Positions 1 to 5,303 of a stretch of DNA of 7,835 nucleotides are shown here, piece after piece. Location: assembly GCA_020848595.1 (NCBI GenBank), contig JADLHV010000193.1, forward strand, positions 1 to 7,835, given 5' to 3'. The translations under genes and the position numbers were made by a program. The notes beneath the pieces were generated by a model. That model did not search any database, was not told the DNA's origin, and saw nothing but the letters and a program-made list of their open reading frames with translations. Source of the stretch: Bacteroidia bacterium (GTDB lineage Bacteria; Bacteroidota; Bacteroidia; NS11-12g; UBA955). Within the stretch, counting starts at the first letter, position 1; the number at the start of each line of letters is the position of its first letter.

Positions 1-454
1 TGAGAATGTAAACGAAAGTCAAAAAGAAGTTCTTTTTGATAAAGTAAAAAAACATTTCAACGGAGATTTAAAAGGAAAGAAATTTGCTTTATGGGGTTTA
101 TCTTTTAAACCTAAAACAGATGATATGCGTGAAGCTCCTAGTTTAGTGTTAATTGAACAACTTCTTAACGATGGGGCAAGTGTTATAGCTTATGACCCAG
201 TTGCCATGCATGAAGCTCAAAGAATTGTAGGTGAAACTATTGATTTTGCTACCGAGCAATACGAAGTTTTAGAAAATGCTGATGCTTTAGTAGTTGTAAC
301 CGAATGGCCTGAATTTAGGTCTCCAGATTTTGAATTGATAGCGTCAAAATTGAAACAAAAAGCATTGTTTGATGGCAGAAATATATACGAACCTGAAGAT
401 ATGATGTCTAGAGGTTTTCATTATGAATGTATTGGACGTGAAATAATTAATTAA
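1..454 (+). CDS. ugd: UDP-glucose 6-dehydrogenase, C-terminal part (5' truncated by window)
   Basis: This is the C-terminal end of a nucleotide-sugar dehydrogenase that oxidises UDP-glucose to UDP-glucuronate with two NAD+ in the cytoplasm. The reading frame is open from base 2, so the gene begins outside the window. The first in-frame ATG (125) lies inside the conserved block GLSFKPKTDDMREAPS and is not a start. About 150 residues are visible. They carry the C-terminal UDP-binding domain hallmarks: the FKPKTDD/REAPS block, a YDPVA segment after a Rossmann-like strand, and VVVTEWPEF. The N-terminal NAD domain and the catalytic Cys region are not in view. The related UDP-ManNAc and GDP-mannose dehydrogenases share this fold. 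The choice of UDP-glucose rests on the motif wording and on the UDP-glucuronate decarboxylase gene that starts two bases after the stop, presumably in the same operon. Confidence 0.93.
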   Translation, partial: ENVNESQKEVLFDKVKKHFNGDLKGKKFALWGLSFKPKTDDMREAPSLVLIEQLLNDGASVIAYDPVAMHEAQRIVGETIDFATEQYEVLENADALVVVTEWPEFRSPDFELIASKLKQKALFDGRNIYEPEDMMSRGFHYECIGREIIN

Positions 455-456
455 AT

Positions 457-1446
457 ATGAAAGGTAAAAGAGTATTGATAACGGGTGCGGCTGGATTTCT
501 TGGCTCCCATCTATGTGATCGTTTTATAAAAGAAGGTGCCCATGTAATAGGAATGGATAATCTAATTACTGGTGACCTTAGAAATATTGAGCATTTATTT
601 AAGCTTGAAAATTTCGAGTTTTATCATCATGATGTGTCGAAATTTGTGCATGTACCTGGTGATTTACACTATATTTTGCATTTCGCTTCACCTGCAAGTC
701 CAATCGATTATTTAAAAATCCCAATCCAAACTTTAAAGGTAGGTTCTTTGGGTACACATAATTTACTAGGTCTTGCAAAAGCTAAGAATGCTAGAATATT
801 AGTCGCATCAACAAGTGAAGTGTATGGCGACCCTATGGTACATCCTCAAAATGAAGATTATTGGGGAAATGTAAATCCTGTTGGTCCTAGAGGGGTATAC
901 GACGAAGCCAAACGTTTTCAAGAGGCTATGACAATGGCTTACCACACTTACCACCAAGTTGAAACTAGAATTGTTAGGATTTTTAATACTTATGGTCCTC
1001 GAATGCGCCTAAATGATGGTAGAGTCTTACCAGCATTTATTGGTCAAGCTTTAAGAGGAGAAGATTTAACTGCATTTGGTGATGGTTCTCAGACTCGCTC
1101 ATTCTGTTATGTGGATGATTTAATTGAAGGTATTTATAGATTGTTATTAAGTGATTGCGCTACTCCGGTTAATATTGGTAATCCAAGTGAAATTAGTATT
1201 AATGATTTTGCACAAGAGATTATAAAGCTTACTGGAACAAATCAAAAAGTTATCTATAAACCTTTGCCAATGGATGATCCTAAGCAAAGACAACCTGATA
1301 TTACGAAAGCTAGGTCTATTCTTGGTTGGGAGCCTAAAATTAATCGTGAAGAGGGTTTAAAAATTACGTATAATTATTTTAAATCATTGCCAGAAGAACG
1401 ACTTTTTGAAGAACCGCATGGAAGACATTTTACAAAGAAAAATTAA
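457..1446 (+). CDS. uxs: UDP-glucuronate decarboxylase (UDP-xylose synthase), SDR family
   Basis: An extended short-chain dehydrogenase/reductase of 329 residues, full length for the family. It oxidises UDP-glucuronate at C4, decarboxylates it and reduces the intermediate to UDP-xylose, using bound NAD+. Visible features are the GxxGxxG nucleotide motif at residues 10-16 (TGAAGFLGSH), FASPASPIDY at 76-85, STSEVYG at 118-124 with catalytic Thr119 and Glu121, and YDEAK with Tyr148 and Lys152. An Arg in QRQPDI (about residue 278) sits where the family's decarboxylation arginine is expected. FASPASP and the Glu after the STS motif favour UXS over 4,6-dehydratases or epimerases. The ATG at 457 follows the dehydrogenase stop by two bases with no recognisable ribosome-binding site, so translation is probably coupled. 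The product would feed xylose or related pentoses into a surface polysaccharide or glycan; the acceptor is not visible here. Confidence 0.95.
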   Translation: MKGKRVLITGAAGFLGSHLCDRFIKEGAHVIGMDNLITGDLRNIEHLFKLENFEFYHHDVSKFVHVPGDLHYILHFASPASPIDYLKIPIQTLKVGSLGTHNLLGLAKAKNARILVASTSEVYGDPMVHPQNEDYWGNVNPVGPRGVYDEAKRFQEAMTMAYHTYHQVETRIVRIFNTYGPRMRLNDGRVLPAFIGQALRGEDLTAFGDGSQTRSFCYVDDLIEGIYRLLLSDCATPVNIGNPSEISINDFAQEIIKLTGTNQKVIYKPLPMDDPKQRQPDITKARSILGWEPKINREEGLKITYNYFKSLPEERLFEEPHGRHFTKKN

Positions 1447-1494
1447 TTCTTAGTAAATTTTTCTAATAGAGTTTAAGGATATTAATATATAGTA

Positions 1495-1528
1495 AAAACG
1501 CCCGTAAGTATTAACCTACGGGCGTTTT
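1495..1528. terminator. Bidirectional intrinsic terminator
   Basis: A perfect 12-bp inverted repeat (AAAACGCCCGTA at 1495-1506, TACGGGCGTTTT at 1517-1528) with a 10-base loop. It has a GC-rich core, a T run on the plus strand and a matching run of five A (T on the minus strand) on the other side. It lies 48 bases after the decarboxylase stop and 58 bases after the stop of the convergent minus-strand gene. It can therefore end transcription from both directions. Confidence 0.9.
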
Positions 1529-1586
1529 AGTAAACAACACATGAATATATATGATTGCCTTTCTTATCCAGGCAACAGAACGATTT

Positions 1587-3080
1587 CTATTTTATATTTA
1601 ATGGTCTTCTGAATGTTACTCCAAATTGAATATCACTCATTCGAATTCCATATTGATCATTTAGCTTATAATCCCCTATATGCATTTGGTAGCTATAGTA
1701 AAGTCCGAGTTGTCCTAAACTATTAAAATTGGTGTATAAGGATACCATACCATTAATAGAGCTTTTTATTTGTTTAGATTTAACAACATCAAATTCAGTT
1801 TCATCTACTAAATCAAGATGCTGTGATTTTCTGGTATTAATAAAGGAAACGCCTCCACCAGCTCCAAAAGATAGAAAAGTATGTTTGCTTAATGGTTGTT
1901 CGTAATTAATTCTAAAAGGTAAGGTGAATACACTGTATCTGTTTTTAGTTAAAAGTACAAATGGTGTTTCAAGATTACGCCAATTAGTATCACTTCCGGG
2001 AATTAATGTCCAAAAAAGAAACTGCTGGTATTGAACAATTGTATCATTATCTCTATAAGCAATATTTCTTGAATATTCATTTAACTTAATGTCTTCTGTT
2101 CTTGATGTGAAATTTACACCGATCTCATAGGAAAGACGATTTTGGAAAGCAAATTTCCTCTGATAAGTTAAAAATGTATTAAATCCAGCTCCATTATTCG
2201 TTAATTTTTCACGTACACTCCATAAATCTTTGTGAACAGTGTAGGTTGGATCGATATAACCTACAAATGAATTATAAGCCTTATTTGCACCTATACCAAA
2301 ATTAATCCAGTCTTTGTTTTGTTCAAAGTTTCCAGCGTAATAAACTTTGTCTAAACTATTAGGTTTTTTATTCGAATAACCACCAAATGATAACCTTTTG
2401 TCTAGATTGTAATCATAATTGAACAGGTATTTAAATTTGGTCATCAAACTCAATTTTAAGCTGTTTCTTAAATCATCTTCTAATACTTTTAAATCAGATT
2501 CTGTTGAATTTGTTTGGTTATTTTGACCATCTAAAGTATTATTTGAAGTAAATGAATTGTTTTGATCAACGGCATCAAGCTTATTTAAATTTAATCCAGA
2601 GTTTTGATCAGTAAAATTAGGAAGTTGTTTTAAACTAGGGTTCTGATTAAGATTAGTTCGGTTATTTTTAGTAATATTAGATGCAGAGTTAGAATGAGCT
2701 TGAGTTAAAGCATTTTTCTGCGCATTTAAATTAGTGCCAGTATTAGGTTCTGGATTGTTTGATGTAGCTACTTTAACATCATTTTTAGCAGTTGAATTGC
2801 CAGGAGCGGACACATCTGCTTGATTGTCAGTAGTAGTTATAGTTGTATTTTCTATAACAACAGCTGATTCGACATTGTTAGAACTCACATTAGAGAATGT
2901 AAGCCAAGCCAAGCCACTAATGACTATGATCAATAAGGGGGCTAGCCAGTACCAAATGGTACTAGAGCCTTGAACGGTTTCAAGGCGATCATTGATGTTC
3001 TGCCACATATTCTCCTTAGGAGGCAGGTATTCATCATTGAAAGTTGATCTTAATCTGTTATCAAATTCTTCGGGACTCAT
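1587..3080 (-). CDS. Probable dual membrane-spanning anti-sigma factor: N-terminal anti-sigma segment, TM helix, Asn-rich linker, C-terminal beta-barrel-like domain
   Basis: A 497-residue protein with four visible parts. Residues 1-40 are hydrophilic and presumably cytoplasmic. Residues 42-62 (WYWLAPLLIIVISGLAWLTF) form one strong transmembrane helix. Residues 63 to about 200 are a low-complexity linker rich in Asn, Ser and Thr (31 Asn in 138 residues). Residues from about 250 to 497 alternate polar and aromatic/hydrophobic residues with Gly-rich turns, as in PorT/OMP-type outer-membrane barrels, and end in a strand near QFGVTFRR. Its start overlaps the 3' end of the ECF sigma gene by 20 bases, which is the usual sigma/anti-sigma arrangement. 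The layout resembles the dual membrane-spanning (Dma) anti-sigma factors described in Bacteroides: the N-terminus would bind the sigma factor, and the linker would cross the periplasm to a barrel in the outer membrane. I infer sigma binding from gene order and architecture, as no classical zinc-binding anti-sigma motif or FecR domain is visible. An alternative is an unrelated barrel protein with an N-terminal anchor. Confidence 0.72.
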   Translation of the reverse strand: MSPEEFDNRLRSTFNDEYLPPKENMWQNINDRLETVQGSSTIWYWLAPLLIIVISGLAWLTFSNVSSNNVESAVVIENTTITTTDNQADVSAPGNSTAKNDVKVATSNNPEPNTGTNLNAQKNALTQAHSNSASNITKNNRTNLNQNPSLKQLPNFTDQNSGLNLNKLDAVDQNNSFTSNNTLDGQNNQTNSTESDLKVLEDDLRNSLKLSLMTKFKYLFNYDYNLDKRLSFGGYSNKKPNSLDKVYYAGNFEQNKDWINFGIGANKAYNSFVGYIDPTYTVHKDLWSVREKLTNNGAGFNTFLTYQRKFAFQNRLSYEIGVNFTSRTEDIKLNEYSRNIAYRDNDTIVQYQQFLFWTLIPGSDTNWRNLETPFVLLTKNRYSVFTLPFRINYEQPLSKHTFLSFGAGGGVSFINTRKSQHLDLVDETEFDVVKSKQIKSSINGMVSLYTNFNSLGQLGLYYSYQMHIGDYKLNDQYGIRMSDIQFGVTFRRPLNIK

Positions 3081-3618
3081 GGTTCTTTTGTTCGTTTTTA
3101 TATAATTGCCATAACATACTGCGAGCTCTAGTTAAAGAACTTCTAGAAGTGCTTTCTGGCATATTTAGTTTTTCTGATATTTCTTTGTGACTGAATCCAT
3201 CAATCGCATACATCATCAATACAATTTTGTAATTTTCTGGAAGTTTTTCCATTAACATCATTACAAGTTCTGCGTCAAATTTATCTGGTGCTTCTTCAAA
3301 GTTTTCAGCAAATTGTCTGGTCTGGTCGTCAATATTTACTTGCAGTGCCAGCCTTTTCATAGATCTTAGTTTATTAATCGACTCATTTATGAAGATTCTT
3401 GTCATCCAAGTTTCAAGGCTACTTTGAAATGTAAAATTCTTTAAATGTGTAAAGACTTTTACAAATGCCTCCTGAAATGCGTCTTCAGCGGACTCTAAAT
3501 CCTTTAAGTAACGTTTGCTTACCGCCAACATCTTTCCCGAGAAGCGATTATATAACGCCTCTTGAGCTAGTCTGTCGCCCTTTATGCAACCTTCAATTAC
3601 CTGTTTTTCCGCAAACAT
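3061..3618 (-). CDS. ECF-type RNA polymerase sigma factor (sigma-70 family)
   Basis: A 185-residue group 4 sigma factor. Region 2 spans about residues 18-87: LYNRFSGKM, then the DAFQEAFVKVF core-binding helix, then TWMTRIFINESINKLR for -10 recognition. Region 4 spans about 120-173: LPENYKIVLMMYAIDGFSHKEISEKL followed by the helix-turn-helix MPESTSRSSLTRARSML. Regions 1 and 3 are absent, as expected for ECF proteins. The frame is open upstream to a TTG at 3654, but I place the start at the ATG 3616-3618. The sequence from MFAEKQVIEGC on matches the usual ECF N-terminus, and a -7-like box lies between the two candidates. The gene ends inside the start of the putative anti-sigma gene, so the two are probably cotranscribed and translationally coupled. 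If typical, the factor is held inactive until an envelope signal releases it and may drive its own operon; the regulon is not visible. Confidence 0.93.
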   Translation of the reverse strand: MFAEKQVIEGCIKGDRLAQEALYNRFSGKMLAVSKRYLKDLESAEDAFQEAFVKVFTHLKNFTFQSSLETWMTRIFINESINKLRSMKRLALQVNIDDQTRQFAENFEEAPDKFDAELVMMLMEKLPENYKIVLMMYAIDGFSHKEISEKLNMPESTSRSSLTRARSMLWQLYKNEQKNHESRRI

Positions 3619-3642
3619 TAGTACCACTGATACCTCGTTAGA

Positions 3643-3650
3643 CAAAGTTA
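3643..3650 (-). promoter_or_regulatory. Putative -7 promoter element (TAACTTTG) of the sigma/anti-sigma operon
   Basis: Read on the minus strand, this is TAACTTTG, a full match to the Bacteroidota housekeeping -7 pattern TAnnTTTG. It sits 24 bases upstream of the ATG at 3618, giving a predicted leader of about 15-20 bases. TTTG-like -33 candidates occur upstream at 15 and 24 bases, neither at the ideal spacing. An ECF-specific promoter is not excluded. Confidence 0.45.
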
Positions 3651-3799
3651 ACAATTAATTCGCTGCAAAAAAATCAAAGAATTTATTCATTCTTCTGTTT
3701 TTTTATGCCCTTTTTTTGTCTTTTTATCGATAAATTCAGTAAGGTAGTATTGTAATTATCTGTAAATTAGATAAATGCAAATTTTTATGAGAGATTATT

Positions 3800-4513
3800 C
3801 TAGATAGAAATTTTACCTAAAGTCACTCTAATTTTGAATTTTAAAAAGGATTCATCGCCCCTAATATCTAGTCTTTGGATCTTAAAAGGCTTTTTTAATG
3901 GCCAAGAATTAATCCTATTTCCGATTCTGAACGCACAGAGAATGTCTTGTTTTTTGAAAATTTCTCTTAAACGTTTCATCTTTTCAGTATCCTTTTTTGG
4001 AAAAGCACCATAGGTATATGCCCAACTTGCTTGCATTTCTATGCCTTCTTGGTTTAAAATTTTCTTGCATTGTTCGATAGTATTTTCCCATTCGTCTGTT
4101 GGTAAATCCATAATGTTCTCATGATTTAAACCATGGTAACCAAACTCTGCTAACGGTTGCATTAACTTGAGTGTTTCTGCCGATAAGAAGCTCTGCAAAA
4201 TGCCATCGTGACCAATTGTTTTTCCAATATAATTAGCAACCAAGAAAATGGTAAAGGGGATTTTTAATTCGCTTAATATGGGGTATGCGAGTTCGTAATT
4301 ATTTAAATAGCCATCATCAAATGTAATAATTATAGCTCTTTCTGGCAGTTGTTTATTATGCTTTATAAGATTAATTAATTCGGATAGCGTAATTGGTTGA
4401 TATCGCTTCTTTATAAAGACCATTTGCTTTCTGAATTGGTCTTTACTTACCGTTAGGAAATCGCATTTTTCAGTGCTTATTTTATGATACATCAAAACCC
4501 TTAATCTGCTCAT
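3800..4513 (-). CDS. NodB-homology polysaccharide deacetylase family protein, cytoplasmic, lacking a signal peptide
   Basis: A 237-residue protein with a carbohydrate esterase 4 (NodB) fold. Such enzymes use a metal ion to remove N- or O-acetyl groups from glycans. It starts with LRVLMYHKIS, the usual first strand of the domain, so no signal peptide or membrane anchor precedes the fold. TFDDG at 64-68 gives the catalytic base and the metal Asp. HGLNH at 127-131 gives the two metal His residues. The third motif reads WAYTYGAFP (164-172), lacking the Arg of the classical RxPYG form. I see no clear C-terminal LxH motif; the C-terminus reads IQRLDIRGDES and then ends. The metal site is therefore intact, while activity and substrate are uncertain. 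The start codon overlaps the glycosyltransferase stop in an ATGA, so the two are coupled. The context suggests modification of a cytoplasmic or lipid-linked sugar in envelope glycan assembly. Confidence 0.85.
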   Translation of the reverse strand: MSRLRVLMYHKISTEKCDFLTVSKDQFRKQMVFIKKRYQPITLSELINLIKHNKQLPERAIIITFDDGYLNNYELAYPILSELKIPFTIFLVANYIGKTIGHDGILQSFLSAETLKLMQPLAEFGYHGLNHENIMDLPTDEWENTIEQCKKILNQEGIEMQASWAYTYGAFPKKDTEKMKRLREIFKKQDILCAFRIGNRINSWPLKKPFKIQRLDIRGDESFLKFKIRVTLGKISI

Positions 4514-5253
4514 GACAAATTATTTTTACTGAATAGTTTAAGATACTTAACCGTGTGGTACCAAGCGTTTAAATACGACCATAGAAAACCTTGCCAACCA
4601 TTCATAAAGTTTCTATAAATGAAATAGTGTTTGATGAAATAAATTGGGAAACTGCCTATACAAACAAGTAAACTTCTTTTCTTGCCTTGTTGTTTTAATT
4701 TCTCAGCACCAATCTCTGTATATCGATTAAATTTATCGAAGTAGTGATGCAAATCCTTATAACTATAATGTAGTATATTGTGTTTTAAACGTGCAGTTTT
4801 CCCATCAATAATTACTTTTTCGTGAACTGTGGCTTCATTAAAATTACCAAATTGTCTATTAAAAAGTCGCAGATGAAAATAAGCGCTTTCTTTTCCATAC
4901 TTAAAAATTTTACCTAGAAAAACATGACGTATTGGGATTTCATACGCTTGAATATCTATGTCTTCTATAATAGATTGAATTTCTTGAATGAGTTCATTGC
5001 TTAATATTTCATCGGCATCGATATTTAATATCCAATCATGCGATGCATGTGAAATTCCAAATCTTTTTTGAGTTCCAAAACCATCAAATTTTCTTTTAAA
5101 TACTTTACATCCAAAAGATAATGATACTGCTTCTGTATTGTCTGTGCTATAATCATCTACTACAATAATTTCATCACACCAACCAAGTTTTGGTAATGAT
5201 TTTTGAAGGTTTTCGGCTTCGTTTTTTGCTATAATAACAGCAGATACACGCAC
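4510..5253 (-). CDS. Glycosyltransferase family 2, WaaE/KdtX-like
   Basis: A 247-residue GT-A fold transferase, probably adding a sugar to lipopolysaccharide core or a related envelope glycan on the cytoplasmic face of the inner membrane. The N-terminus SAVIIAKNEAENL is the first strand of the family. VVDDYSTD at 31-38 binds the nucleotide. DADE at 79-82 is the metal-binding DxD-type motif. VHEKV at 143-147 and HYSYKDLHHYFDKFNRY from 162 are typical of the WaaE/KdtX subgroup. The C-terminal 195-240 stretch is rich in aromatic and hydrophobic residues (FPIYFIKHYFIY and onward) and is probably membrane-associated. The start is GTG at 5253: an in-frame TAA lies 12 bases upstream with no ATG between, and the family motif begins at residue 4. 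It precedes the deacetylase with a 4-base overlap. Donor and acceptor cannot be read from the sequence. Confidence 0.9.
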   Translation of the reverse strand: MRVSAVIIAKNEAENLQKSLPKLGWCDEIIVVDDYSTDNTEAVSLSFGCKVFKRKFDGFGTQKRFGISHASHDWILNIDADEILSNELIQEIQSIIEDIDIQAYEIPIRHVFLGKIFKYGKESAYFHLRLFNRQFGNFNEATVHEKVIIDGKTARLKHNILHYSYKDLHHYFDKFNRYTEIGAEKLKQQGKKRSLLVCIGSFPIYFIKHYFIYRNFMNGWQGFLWSYLNAWYHTVKYLKLFSKNNLS

Positions 5254-5284
5254 AAGGCAAATATATTATGGTTGAATTACAATT

Positions 5285-5292
5285 CAAAGTTA
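5285..5292 (-). promoter_or_regulatory. Putative -7 promoter element (TAACTTTG) of the glycosyltransferase/deacetylase pair
   Basis: On the minus strand this reads TAACTTTG, matching TAnnTTTG and identical to the octamer upstream of the sigma gene. It lies in the 50-base gap between the uup stop and the GTG start, 31 bases upstream of that start. No good TTG-type -33 element is seen about 19 bases further upstream, so this is a candidate internal promoter only. Confidence 0.35.
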
Positions 5293-5303
5293 GGGTGAAA
5301 CAC

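Noticed and set aside
125..454. A separate 109-residue protein starting at ATG 125
   Set aside because: The same frame is open back to base 2 and the ATG is inside a conserved UDP-glucose dehydrogenase block, so it is an internal Met of a truncated gene.
1555..1575. A 6-bp hairpin (TTGCCT/AGGCAA) 12 bases after the putative anti-sigma stop, as a terminator
   Set aside because: It is short, with a 9-base loop and no T tract on the minus strand; the strong hairpin at 1495-1528 serves this role better.
3756..3774. An inverted repeat TTATCT/AGATAA after the deacetylase gene, as a terminator
   Set aside because: The 6-bp stem is AT-rich and no T run follows on the minus strand, so it is likely chance in AT-rich DNA.
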